From Sphingobium abikonense NBRC 16140 (GTDB lineage: Bacteria > Pseudomonadota > Alphaproteobacteria > Sphingomonadales > Sphingomonadaceae): 64,000 bases of DNA. The number at the start of each line of letters is the position of its first letter. Within the stretch, counting starts at the first letter, position 1. The translations under genes and the position numbers were made by a program. The notes beneath the pieces were generated by a model, which worked only from the letters and a program-made list of their open reading frames with translations, had not been told where the DNA came from and searched no databases. Below are positions 53,987-62,481 of this stretch, piece after piece. The stretch lies in NCBI RefSeq assembly GCF_001598335.1, contig NZ_BCYT01000002.1, positions 1-64,000 on the forward strand, in the 5' to 3' direction.

Positions 53987-54860
53987 ACGGCCGCTGCCCG
54001 GCTTCGTCGGCGGCACGCTGGACCGGGTCGACCATGTCCGCACCAATCCCGCGCTGCTGGCGCAAGCCTTTGCCGATCCGGCCGCGCGGCGGCTGGTGCT
54101 GGACGGGCTGGAGCCCGTCGAGGCGGAGGGTCATCTGGTGCTGGAGCCGATCGGCGCGGGGGCGCGGATAGCCGACCATGTGCTGCTGGGCGTTGATCCG
54201 CAGGCGCGGCCGATCTTTGCGCGGCTGGTGGCGGACCTTGGCCCCAATCTGGCGCCCACGCCGCGCAGCCGCGCCATAGCAGGCTTGATCCCCGCGGACG
54301 AAGTGGCGCTCTATGGCGCGGCGCGCAGCCTGGTGCATTGGCATGCGCGACATCCCTTTTGCTCAGTCTGCGGTGGATCGACGCGGCCGGTCAAGGCAGG
54401 CTGGTCGCGCCGGTGCGAGGCGTGCGGAGCGGAGCATTTTCCCCGCACCGACCCTGTCGTCATCATGCTGGCGGAGCATGAGGGGCGGGTGCTACTGGGC
54501 CGGCAGCATAGCTGGCCCGAAGGGCGCTATTCCGCGCTCGCCGGTTTTGTCGAACCGGGCGAAACGATCGAGGAGGCCGTGGCGCGTGAAATATATGAGG
54601 AAGCGGGCGTGCGGGTCCATTCGGTCCGCTATGTCATGAGCCAGCCCTGGCCCTTCCCCTCGTCGCTGATGATCGCCTGCGTGGCGCAGGCGCAGCACGA
54701 TGCATTGCGGATCGACGCGACCGAGATCGAACATGCATTCTGGTGTGATGCCGATGGCGTGCGTGCGGCGATGGCCGGCGATTCGGGCGCGCCCTTCGTC
54801 GCGCCACCGCAGATGGCGGTGGCCTGGCATTTGCTGGACCGTTGGCTGGCACGGTTGTGA
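53964..54860 (+). CDS. nudC: NAD+ diphosphatase / NAD-decapping NUDIX enzyme
   Basis: A 298-residue NUDIX hydrolase. A zinc ribbon (CSVCGG ... CEACGAE near residues 132-155) is followed by the NUDIX box GFVEPGETIEEAVAREIYEE near residue 195 and the NudC signature SQPWPFPSSLM near residue 230. It hydrolyses NAD(H) and removes NAD caps from RNA in E. coli. The start lies inside the end of mutY. Confidence 0.95.
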   Translation: MHGTQQTERPLPGFVGGTLDRVDHVRTNPALLAQAFADPAARRLVLDGLEPVEAEGHLVLEPIGAGARIADHVLLGVDPQARPIFARLVADLGPNLAPTPRSRAIAGLIPADEVALYGAARSLVHWHARHPFCSVCGGSTRPVKAGWSRRCEACGAEHFPRTDPVVIMLAEHEGRVLLGRQHSWPEGRYSALAGFVEPGETIEEAVAREIYEEAGVRVHSVRYVMSQPWPFPSSLMIACVAQAQHDALRIDATEIEHAFWCDADGVRAAMAGDSGAPFVAPPQMAVAWHLLDRWLARL

Positions 54861-54923
54861 GCGCTGGCGCAAGCGCGTAAGGCCGGGCCTTCCTTTCCCC
54901 CGATCAAGGACTATCTTTCCTCC

Positions 54924-56270
54924 ATGCTCAGCCTAGAAGAAGCCCAGTCACGCGCGCAGGATCTTGTGAATGCAGCGCGCAAGGCAGGCGCGGATGCGGC
55001 CGACGCCATTTATGCCTGCAACGCGTCGACCAATGTGTCGGTACGCCTGGGCGCGCTGGAGGATGTCGAACGGTCCGAAGGCGAAGAAATCGGCCTGCGC
55101 GTTTTCATCGGCCAGCGGTCGGCCAGCATTTCCGCGTCGGACATGAATCCCGCAACGCTCGATACGCTGGTGGAACGCTGCATTGCGATGGCGCGCGAAG
55201 CGCCTGAAGACCCCTATGCCGGGCTGGCGCCCGAGGATCGGTTGCTGAAGCGGCGGCCGCCTTCGCTGGATCTGACAGACGAGGAGGAGCCCGAACCCGC
55301 CGCTCTGCGCGAGCGCGCCTTGATGGCCGAGGATGCGGCGCGCGGCGTGCCGGGCATCACGAATAGCGAGGGCGGCGGCGCTTCGAGCGGGCGTAGCCAG
55401 GTGGCGCTCGCGACCAGTCATGGCTTTGCCGGCGCCTATGCCGGCACGAGCCATTCGACCTGGGCCAGCGTGCTGGCGGGCAGCGGGTCCGACATGCAGC
55501 GCGATCATGCCAGCCATTCGGCGCGGCATCTGCGCGATCTGGACCATGCCGACGCCGTGGGCGCGCGGGCAGGACAGCGCGCAGTCGCGCGGCTCAACCC
55601 GGTCAAGGTGGGCAGCGGCGTCATGCCGGTGATTTTCGATCCGCGTATCGGGTCCAGCCTGATCGGCCATCTGGTGAGCGGCATTGTCGGCCCGGCCATT
55701 GCGCGCCGGTCGAGTTTCCTGCTGGATCAATTGGGCGAGGCGATTTTCGATTCCAGCATCACGATCATCGACGATCCCCTGCGCCCGCGCGGCTTGCGAT
55801 CGCGCCCCTTCGATGGCGAAGGCCTGCCGGTCGAGCGGCGCGCGCTGATCGAGGACGGAGTGCTGACCGGATGGCTGCTCGACAGCGCTTCGGCCCGGCA
55901 ATTGGGGCTGGAGCCGACAGGTCATGCGAGCCGCGGCGGCAGCGGAGCACCGGGCGCCAGCATCACCAACGTCCATATGGAAGCAGGCACGACGTCGCCG
56001 GGGGACCTGCGCTATGATGTGAAGCGCGGCATCTATGTAACCGAATTGATCGGCATGGGCGTCAATCCTGTGACCGGGGACTATAGCCGCGGGGCGTCCG
56101 GGTTCCTGATCGAAAATGGCGCGGTCATGAATGCGGTGTCGGAAATCACCATCGCCGGCAACTTGAAGGATATGTTCCGCAACATGACGCCGGCGAGCGA
56201 CCTCTATTTCCGCTATGCCATGAATGTGCCCACTCTCCGCATCGACGGGATGACCGTTGCCGGAGGCTGA
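54924..56270 (+). CDS. pmbA: TldD/PmbA-family metalloprotease subunit
   Basis: A 448-residue protein of the TldD/PmbA family, PmbA type. The N-terminal domain has MAREAPEDPYAGLA near residue 89, and the C-terminal domain has FDPRIGSSLIGHLVSG near residue 238, LEPTGHASRG near residue 330, and ISEITIAGNLKDMF-like end VSEITIAGNLKDMF near residue 408. With TldD it forms a peptidase acting on modified peptides and antitoxins. The metal site belongs to the TldD partner, which is not here. Overlaps the next gene by 14 bases. Confidence 0.92.
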   Translation: MLSLEEAQSRAQDLVNAARKAGADAADAIYACNASTNVSVRLGALEDVERSEGEEIGLRVFIGQRSASISASDMNPATLDTLVERCIAMAREAPEDPYAGLAPEDRLLKRRPPSLDLTDEEEPEPAALRERALMAEDAARGVPGITNSEGGGASSGRSQVALATSHGFAGAYAGTSHSTWASVLAGSGSDMQRDHASHSARHLRDLDHADAVGARAGQRAVARLNPVKVGSGVMPVIFDPRIGSSLIGHLVSGIVGPAIARRSSFLLDQLGEAIFDSSITIIDDPLRPRGLRSRPFDGEGLPVERRALIEDGVLTGWLLDSASARQLGLEPTGHASRGGSGAPGASITNVHMEAGTTSPGDLRYDVKRGIYVTELIGMGVNPVTGDYSRGASGFLIENGAVMNAVSEITIAGNLKDMFRNMTPASDLYFRYAMNVPTLRIDGMTVAGG

Positions 56271-57054
56271 ACTGCCCCTGCGCGCGATCGTGTCCGCCGT
56301 GGCGGATGCGGCCGACCATGGGTTGACCTTATGGGCCAATGGCGAAACGCGCGTGCGTCAGTGGGAAAAGGTGCCCGGCCATCCGGTGTGTGAGGCCGAT
56401 CTGGCGCTGGACGTGATGTTGCGCGACAGCCTGACCGCGATTGATCCTACCGCTGGCTGGTTGTCGGAAGAGACGGCCGATACCGTCCACCGGCTAGGCC
56501 TGTCGCGCGTATGGGTCGTCGATCCGATCGATGGCACGCGCGACTATTTGCGCGGGCGGCGCGGCTGGGCGGTATCGGTGGCGCTGGTAGAGGATGGCGC
56601 GGTGCGATTGGGGATATTGGCGGCGCCCGCGCGCAACGAATTATGGGTGGCGCAGGCCGGGCGCGGGGCGACCCGCAATGGCAAGGCGCTGAATGCAGGC
56701 GCGCGCACGATCCTGCCGGGCGCACGGGTGCCTGCCGACCAGTTGCCGCGCGCTGACCGCGATCTGGTGGCGGTGGAAAAGCCCAACAGCATCGCGCTGC
56801 GCATGGCGCTGGTCGCCGCTGACGAGGCCGATCTGGTCGCGACGGTGCGCTGGGGCAATGAATGGGATGTCGCGGCGGCGGCGCTCATCTGCCAGGAGGC
56901 GGGGGCGATCGTGACCGATGCGCTGGGCGATCCGTTGCGTTTCAACCGGCCGCAGCCGACCGCCTTTGGCTTGCTGTGCGCCGCGCCGGGGATTCACAAG
57001 GCGGCACAAGATCGGCTGGCGCCGCGCGCGCAGGAGATGTTGGGCCGGGGCTAG
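56257..57054 (+). CDS. Inositol-monophosphatase-family phosphatase
   Basis: A 265-residue Mg-dependent phosphatase. Metal-binding motifs are LSEET near residue 68, WVVDPIDGTRDYLRG near residue 87 and WGNEWDVAAAALICQEAGA near residue 200. Overall layout fits CysQ (3'-phosphoadenosine phosphatase), HisN or SuhB; the sequence alone does not choose between them. TTG start at 56257 inside the end of pmbA; no clear ribosome site, consistent with coupled translation. Confidence 0.87.
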   Translation: MPEAELPLRAIVSAVADAADHGLTLWANGETRVRQWEKVPGHPVCEADLALDVMLRDSLTAIDPTAGWLSEETADTVHRLGLSRVWVVDPIDGTRDYLRGRRGWAVSVALVEDGAVRLGILAAPARNELWVAQAGRGATRNGKALNAGARTILPGARVPADQLPRADRDLVAVEKPNSIALRMALVAADEADLVATVRWGNEWDVAAAALICQEAGAIVTDALGDPLRFNRPQPTAFGLLCAAPGIHKAAQDRLAPRAQEMLGRG

Positions 57055-57614
57055 AGCTTGCCATATTTCGCTTCAAAGCCGGCGGTGTCGCCAGCCGCGA
57101 GATATTTCGCCTGATCCACCCATTGGTCGCGCACCGGGCGGCCCTTGAAATTGCCGAGCCGGGCGTCGATCGCGGCGATATCCGCATCGGTCCAGGCGGC
57201 AATTTGTTCGTAACGGGTCACGCCCAGTTCCATAAGCAGCGCCTTTAGCTTGGGACCGACGCCCTTGAGGCGCAGCAGGTCGTCGGGTGCGGCATCGCCT
57301 ACCGGCGGAGCAACAGCGGGGGAGACAGGGATGGGTTCGGCCGCAAGAGGTGGGGCTGGCTCGACGCTCGGCTCCGCAGCCGCCACAGACTCTGTTTTCT
57401 CGATTCTTTCGGCGGCGACGGGGGCCGACGGCACTGCGACCGGATCGGCCAGCGGCGGCGCGGCGGCGAGTTGAGGCGCTTCACCAGGCGTGATTGTCTC
57501 TGCCGGCGTGTCCCCATCCGACGTGCGCTTGCCGGACAGCAAGAAAACAAGGCCGATAAGGACCAGCAGCGCGATCAGCAGCCACAGGCCATAGTCCATG
57601 AAGAATTCCTGCAT
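57051..57614 (-). CDS. Membrane-anchored helix-hairpin-helix protein
   Basis: A 187-residue protein: one N-terminal transmembrane helix (YGLWLLIALLVLIGLVFLL), a long proline/alanine/glutamate linker (about 35-110), and a C-terminal HhH-like domain (DLLRLKGVGPKLKALLMELG near residue 115, then a NuoE-extension-like segment DARLGNFKGRPVRDQW). This C-terminal block resembles the tails seen on some alphaproteobacterial NADH dehydrogenase E subunits and ribosomal-type HhH domains. Function unknown. Its stop overlaps the end of the convergent phosphatase gene. Confidence 0.75.
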   Translation of the reverse strand: MQEFFMDYGLWLLIALLVLIGLVFLLSGKRTSDGDTPAETITPGEAPQLAAAPPLADPVAVPSAPVAAERIEKTESVAAAEPSVEPAPPLAAEPIPVSPAVAPPVGDAAPDDLLRLKGVGPKLKALLMELGVTRYEQIAAWTDADIAAIDARLGNFKGRPVRDQWVDQAKYLAAGDTAGFEAKYGKL

Positions 57615-57681
57615 CGCGCCGCGTCTCCCCTGTGTGTTTCGTCCTGCTATTTAAGGATGCTTTTCCCCGCGCCGCAAGGGT

Positions 57682-58965
57682 TCACCCCTGTTTCGCTTCG
57701 CGCTCCACTTCGCGCCAGCCAATATCGCGGCGGCAAAAGCCGGTGGGAAAGTCGATTGCCTCCACGGCGGCATAGGCGGCTGCCTGGGCAGTGGCGACGC
57801 TGTCGCCGGTGGCGGTGACGTTGAGAACCCGGCCGCCAGTGGCGACGATCGTACCGCTCCTCTCCGCCGTGCCGGCGTGGAAAATCTTGGCGCCGGCCTG
57901 CTCGGCCACGTCCAGCCCTGTAATGCGCCCGCCCTTTTCCGGCGTGCCGGGATAGCCATTGGCGGCCATGACGACGGTCAGGGCCGTGCGATCGGCCAGC
58001 GCGACCGGTCCCTGTTCGGCCAACCGTCCCTGCGCGACGGCAAGGAGGAGCTCGGCAAGATCCCCGTCGAAACGGCTCATCAATACCTGGCACTCCGGGT
58101 CGCCGAAGCGGGCATTATATTCAATGAGCTTGGGTCCCGCGTCGGTGAGCATCAGGCCGGCATAGAGGACGCCCGAATAGGGCATGCCTTCGTTTGCCAG
58201 CGTATCGACCGTGGGGCGAATGATCCTGTCCATCACCTGCCGTTCCAGGTCGGGCGTCAGGACGCGCGCGGGGCTGTATGCACCCATTCCGCCGGTATTG
58301 GGGCCAGTGTCGCCGTCGCCCACGCGCTTGTGATCCTGCGCAGATCCGAAAGACAGGATGGCGCTGCCGTCGGTCAGGGCGAAAAAGCTCGCTTCCTCGC
58401 CGGACATGAATTCTTCCAGCACGACTTCCTCGCCGGCCGCGCCGAAGGCGCCGGAAAACATCGAATCAAGGGCATCCAGCGCCTCCTGGCGGTTTTGCGC
58501 GATAATGACGCCCTTGCCAGCGGCCAGCCCGTCCGCCTTGATGACGACAGGCAGCGCGAAATCATCCAGTGCCGCGATCGCGCCATCCTTGCTTGTCACC
58601 CGGACATAGGCCGCTGTGGGGATATTCGCGCGCTGGCACAAATCCTTGGTGAAACCCTTGGACCCTTCCAGCTGCGCCGCCTTGCGGTTGGGACCAAAGA
58701 CCGGCACGCCCATGGTGCGCAGATTATCGGCCAGCCCGTCGACCAGCGGCGCTTCCGGGCCGATCACCACCAGGCCGATCGAATGACGGATGCAGAAATC
58801 CACGACAGCGCGATGATCCGCCGCATCAAGGTCGACCAGCGTGGCGTGCTGCGCTATGCCCGGATTGCCGGGCGCGGCATAGAGCGTGTCGAGGCCGGGC
58901 GATTGCGCCAGCTTCCATGCCAGCGCATGTTCGCGGCCGCCGCCGCCAAGCAGAAGGATGTTCAT
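57682..58965 (-). CDS. purD: Phosphoribosylamine-glycine ligase
   Basis: A 427-residue ATP-grasp enzyme for the second step of purine synthesis. [18 protein letters not shown] opens the protein, [12 protein letters not shown] lies near residue 75, the ATP-grasp core is [14 protein letters not shown] near residue 140, and [24 protein letters not shown] lies near residue 285. A second in-frame ATG at 58974 would add three residues and share the CATG at 58972-58975 with the xseA start. It is divergent from xseA with essentially no intergenic DNA. Confidence 0.95.
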   Translation of the reverse strand: MNILLLGGGGREHALAWKLAQSPGLDTLYAAPGNPGIAQHATLVDLDAADHRAVVDFCIRHSIGLVVIGPEAPLVDGLADNLRTMGVPVFGPNRKAAQLEGSKGFTKDLCQRANIPTAAYVRVTSKDGAIAALDDFALPVVIKADGLAAGKGVIIAQNRQEALDALDSMFSGAFGAAGEEVVLEEFMSGEEASFFALTDGSAILSFGSAQDHKRVGDGDTGPNTGGMGAYSPARVLTPDLERQVMDRIIRPTVDTLANEGMPYSGVLYAGLMLTDAGPKLIEYNARFGDPECQVLMSRFDGDLAELLLAVAQGRLAEQGPVALADRTALTVVMAANGYPGTPEKGGRITGLDVAEQAGAKIFHAGTAERSGTIVATGGRVLNVTATGDSVATAQAAAYAAVEAIDFPTGFCRRDIGWREVEREAKQG

Positions 58966-58972
58966 GTCGCCC

Positions 58973-60454
58973 ATGTCCCCGGAATTTGATGCCTATGACA
59001 GTTCGGGCCGCCTGTTAGCCGAGGAACGCGCAGGCGACAACGCGCCGCCGCTCAGCGTTAGCGAATTGTCCGGAATGTTGAAGCGCACGGTCGAAGACCG
59101 GTTCGGCCATGTCCGGTTGCGCGGCGAAATTTCGGGGTTCAAGCGCGCGGCATCCGGGCATCTGTATCTGTGCCTGAAGGACGACAATGCCGTCATCGAC
59201 GGCGTCATGTGGAAAGGCGGGGCGCAGCGTCTGGCCTTCGCGCCGCAGGACGGGGTAGAGGTGATCGCCACGGGCAAGCTCACCACCTATCCCGGCCGGT
59301 CCAAATATCAGATCGTGATCGAACGGATGGAACTGGCGGGCGAAGGCGCGCTGATGGCGCTGCTCGAAAAGCTCAAGGCCAAGCTGGCGGGCGAAGGATT
59401 GTTCGCGCCCGAACGCAAGAAGCCGCTGCCTTTCCTGCCGCGCACCATCGGCGTCGTCACATCCCCCACGGGCGCGGTCATTCGCGATATCCTTCACCGG
59501 CTGGCGGATCGATGCCCGACACAGGTCTTGTTATGGCCGGTGCTGGTGCAGGGGCAGGGCGCGGCAGAGCAGGTCGCGCGCGCGGTTCGGGGCTTTTCGG
59601 ATATGCCTGCCGATGGCGCTTTGCAGCGGCCGGACCTGGTGATTGTGGCGCGCGGTGGCGGGTCGATCGAGGATCTGTGGAGCTTCAATGAAGAGATCGT
59701 CGTGCGTGCGGTCGCGGAATGCAGCATCCCGATCATTTCGGCCGTGGGGCATGAAACCGACACCACGCTTTGCGATTATGCCGCCGATCGTCGCGCGCCC
59801 ACGCCGACGGCGGCAGCCGAAATTGCAGTGCCGGTGCGCGCGGAATTGCTGGCGGGGCTGACTGACATGGGGCTGCGTGCCGGTCGCGCCGTGCGGCGCG
59901 GCGCGGCGCAGGCGCGCGAGCGGCTGGACATGCAGGCGCGGTTGATGCCGACGCCCGACACATTGCTCAGTCCGCAGCGGCAGCGGCTGGACCAGCTATC
60001 GGACGCCCTGGCCAGTGGCCTGCGCCATCGCTTGGCCGACGCACGCGCGCATCTGGGGCAGGCGAGCGGCGCGCTGCGGCCGGCGTTGCTGCGCCAGCAA
60101 TTGACGCGCGCGGGCGAGCGGCTGGATCGGTTGCGATTGCGGCCGGAAAATCTGGTCCGCGCGCAGCGGGATTGCGTGACCGCGTTCGATCGCGTGTCGC
60201 GGCATTTCGCGTCGCTCGATCCCGATCTGCCATTGCAGCGCGGCTATGCCCGGGTGATGGCAGGCGAGCGGCTGGTCCGGTCGGTCGATGCCGCGCGCGC
60301 GGCCGGGCAGGTCGTCCTGCATTTCCACGATGGCGCGGTGGGCGCGGTGGTCGGAGAGGCGGGTGCGCAAATGGAGCCGGCGCCGCCTTCGCCGGCCCGT
60401 TCCGCGCGCAAGCCGCGTGATCCCGCCCTGGCGCAGCAGGATCTGTTTTCCTGA
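58973..60454 (+). CDS. xseA: Exodeoxyribonuclease VII large subunit
   Basis: A 493-residue nuclease subunit degrading single-stranded DNA. The N-terminal OB-fold has [24 protein letters not shown] near residue 40; the catalytic domain has [19 protein letters not shown] near residue 160, [18 protein letters not shown] near residue 225 and [27 protein letters not shown] near residue 260; a long coiled coil follows and the C-terminal [11 protein letters not shown] near residue 420. The start lacks a ribosome site and lies next to the purD start. Confidence 0.95.
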   Translation: MSPEFDAYDSSGRLLAEERAGDNAPPLSVSELSGMLKRTVEDRFGHVRLRGEISGFKRAASGHLYLCLKDDNAVIDGVMWKGGAQRLAFAPQDGVEVIATGKLTTYPGRSKYQIVIERMELAGEGALMALLEKLKAKLAGEGLFAPERKKPLPFLPRTIGVVTSPTGAVIRDILHRLADRCPTQVLLWPVLVQGQGAAEQVARAVRGFSDMPADGALQRPDLVIVARGGGSIEDLWSFNEEIVVRAVAECSIPIISAVGHETDTTLCDYAADRRAPTPTAAAEIAVPVRAELLAGLTDMGLRAGRAVRRGAAQARERLDMQARLMPTPDTLLSPQRQRLDQLSDALASGLRHRLADARAHLGQASGALRPALLRQQLTRAGERLDRLRLRPENLVRAQRDCVTAFDRVSRHFASLDPDLPLQRGYARVMAGERLVRSVDAARAAGQVVLHFHDGAVGAVVGEAGAQMEPAPPSPARSARKPRDPALAQQDLFS

Positions 60455-60477
60455 CCGATGAAGGGAATATTGCACCC

Positions 60478-60690
60478 ATGTTGATGTCCAGCCGTGACCG
60501 GATCGCCAGACTTCATTATCTGCCTTACAGCTTTCGCGTATTGAAGGCGGGTGATCATGTGCTCTGCGCCGTAACAGGGCAGCGTATAGCCTTACAGGAT
60601 TTGCGCTACTGGAGCATCGCCCGGCAGGAACCCTATGTTAGCGCGCAGGCGTCCGTGGAGGCGGAACAAAAGGCTGCTGGCGGGTTATGA
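60478..60690 (+). CDS. DUF2093 protein
   Basis: A 70-residue protein matching DUF2093, a small alphaproteobacterial family commonly found behind xseA. RIARLHYLPYSFRVLKAGDHV is followed by CAVTGQRIALQDLRYWSI, with a single cysteine. GAAGGGAA precedes the ATG. It overlaps the M23 peptidase gene by four bases. Function unknown. Confidence 0.85.
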   Translation: MLMSSRDRIARLHYLPYSFRVLKAGDHVLCAVTGQRIALQDLRYWSIARQEPYVSAQASVEAEQKAAGGL

Positions 60691-61538
60691 AGGCGATTTT
60701 TCTGGCGGCAATACTGGGCTTCGGCGCGGTGGCCACTGCGCAGCCCGTCATGCGACAAGGGGCGGTAACGCCGGCCTTCCGGCTTGAAGGCGTAGCGGTG
60801 CAGGGCGGCAGGCTGCTCGGGACGGCGCCGGCTGGAACCGTGGCTTTGACGCTGGGCGATCAGCCGGTAGCGGTCGACCCTGATGGCCGGTTCCTGATCG
60901 CCTTCGATCGGGATGCGCAGCCCGAGGCGTTGCTGACGGCGCGCCTGTCGGACGGCAAGCTACTTACCCGGCCGCTGACCGTCGCGCCGCGCGACTGGCG
61001 TCTGGAGCGGATCAATGCGCCGCTGCGCGTGGGCAAGAGCAGCGACGCCTTCATGGCGCTGCGCCGACCAGAGCTCCAAGCGATCGCGGCGGCGCGGGCG
61101 AAGGTGACGGATGCGCAGGGGTGGCGGCAGTCCTTCATCTGGCCGCGCGTCGGGCGCATCTCCGGCCTCTTCGGCGCGCAGCGCATCTATCAGGGTGAGC
61201 CTGGCTCCTATCATGGCGGCGTCGATGTGGCGGGCGCCACGGGCGAACCCGTGCGCGCGCCGGCCGACGGCGTCGTCATCCTGGCGGCGATCAACAAGCC
61301 CTTTACGCTGGAAGGGCATTTGCTGATGATCGACCATGGCCACGGCCTCAACAGCGCTTTTCTGCACCTGTCGCGCATCGACGTGAAGATGGGCGATCAT
61401 ATCGTGCAGGGGCAACAGATTGGAGCGATCGGCGCAACCGGTCGCGCGACCGGACCGCATCTCCATTGGGGCATGAAATGGCAGGATGCGCGCATCGACC
61501 CGCTGCTGATCGCCGGGCCGATGCCGCAGGGGCGGTGA
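60687..61538 (+). CDS. M23 (LytM-type) peptidoglycan endopeptidase
   Basis: A 283-residue exported metallopeptidase. A signal peptide (about 1-18, ending AVATAQ) and an N-terminal beta domain precede the M23 core: HGGVDVAG near residue 180 (first zinc ligand), HGHGLNSAFLHLSRIDV near residue 220, and TGRATGPHLHWGM near residue 252 (HxH zinc ligand). It cuts peptidoglycan cross-links in the periplasm, or, if inactive, activates amidases; all zinc residues appear present. Confidence 0.92.
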   Translation: MKAIFLAAILGFGAVATAQPVMRQGAVTPAFRLEGVAVQGGRLLGTAPAGTVALTLGDQPVAVDPDGRFLIAFDRDAQPEALLTARLSDGKLLTRPLTVAPRDWRLERINAPLRVGKSSDAFMALRRPELQAIAAARAKVTDAQGWRQSFIWPRVGRISGLFGAQRIYQGEPGSYHGGVDVAGATGEPVRAPADGVVILAAINKPFTLEGHLLMIDHGHGLNSAFLHLSRIDVKMGDHIVQGQQIGAIGATGRATGPHLHWGMKWQDARIDPLLIAGPMPQGR

Positions 61539-61544
61539 TGGCGC

Positions 61545-62090
61545 TTAACTGACGCGCTTCATCCGGATGGTGCGCCCGCCTTCAATCTTGCCCATGAAGC
61601 TGCCCATCGCCGCGCGCTTGATTTCGATCGACTGGCCAACCTTGGGGTCACGTCCGGTCACCGCTTCGGTCGTCATCCACTGCGCGCCGTCTTCCAGCCC
61701 GATCTGCCATTTGCCGTAACCCAAGCTGCGCACGCTGGCGATCGTCGTCTGAATGTGGCTGACGCCTTCCTCTTCCTTGGCCGCGTCATCATCGTCGCCC
61801 CCGCCCAGGAAAGGCAGTTTCGGGAAGGAAAAGCCGAACAGCGTCTTGCGCGTCTTGTTAAGCTCGCCCTTGTCCAGAACCACGACTTCGTCGCGTTGCG
61901 ACGCTGTCTCCATCGCGCCGACCTGGCGGTCGAAGCAGGCGAGGCGCTCGGCATCGGCTGCGATCGACCGGCATTGGAGCAGGTTGGTGAACAATTCCGC
62001 CTGTGGTGGGCGCGCCTTGGTTGCTGCCTGCCCGGGATTCGCCATCAGGACCAGCGTCATGACCCCCAGCATTTTGTATCCGCGTGTCAT
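61545..62090 (-). CDS. Exported hypothetical protein
   Basis: A 181-residue protein with a signal peptide (about 1-24, ending GQAA). The mature part has a helical segment with CRSIAADAERLACFDRQV (two cysteines, similar to a DUF-type periplasmic pattern), an acidic patch GGGDDDDAAKEEE, and a beta-rich C-terminus (KWQIGLEDGAQWMT ... SIEIKRAAMGSFMGKIEGG). AGGTGG precedes ATG 62090. Convergent with the M23 gene. Function unknown. Confidence 0.7.
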   Translation of the reverse strand: MTRGYKMLGVMTLVLMANPGQAATKARPPQAELFTNLLQCRSIAADAERLACFDRQVGAMETASQRDEVVVLDKGELNKTRKTLFGFSFPKLPFLGGGDDDDAAKEEEGVSHIQTTIASVRSLGYGKWQIGLEDGAQWMTTEAVTGRDPKVGQSIEIKRAAMGSFMGKIEGGRTIRMKRVS

Positions 62091-62257
62091 GCCACCTGTC
62101 TCCCTGTTCGTTCGATGCGGCCTTATCATGCCTTTTGCTGAAAATATGCGTCAAGAGACGGGCCTGTACCGCAGGGACTACACGGCACCAAATTTTCCGA
62201 CACTCTTCTGGCTAAGTGATGCACGAAAGCTGCACTGGCATGCTGCGAGATGAAATT

Positions 62258-62307
62258 TAATTGCAACAAGATCGTAAAACTGCCGCTCCCCGCCCTTGTT
62301 GCAATTA
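62258..62307. repeat. 13-bp inverted repeat pair
   Basis: TAATTGCAACAAG (62258-62270) and CTTGTTGCAATTA (62295-62307) are exact reverse complements separated by 24 bases. The distance between centres (37 bases, about three and a half turns) suits two regulator dimers or a looped operator near the TATGAT -10-like box. Confidence 0.65.
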
Positions 62308-62442
62308 TGATACAGCCCTCGTCAAAAGCGGCGCTGGACCTTTTCCCATGCTTTACAGCGCCCTGAAGCCCGCGCAGGTTCCACCAATCCATATGGGGGG
62401 ATCGCTGTCGGGCACCATATTCCTCCGTACGGGCTACTAGGT

Positions 62443-62457
62443 GGCAGATAATCTGCC
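62443..62457. promoter_or_regulatory. 15-bp palindrome before TonB receptor start
   Basis: GGCAGAT-A-ATCTGCC, perfect symmetry around one central A, 25 bases upstream of the GTG. It could be a repressor site or a small hairpin in the mRNA leader. Confidence 0.45.
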
Positions 62458-62481
62458 GACTCCAGAGCAAGGGACTGGACC

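Larger units (their letters stand above)
62091..62481. other. Regulatory intergenic region upstream of TonB receptor
   Basis: 391 bases without a supported gene. It contains a 13-bp inverted repeat pair (62258-62307), a -10-like TATGAT at 62306-62311, and a palindrome GGCAGAT-A-ATCTGCC at 62443-62457 placed 25 bases before the receptor start. The first part (62091-62250) shows nothing recognisable. Confidence 0.55.
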
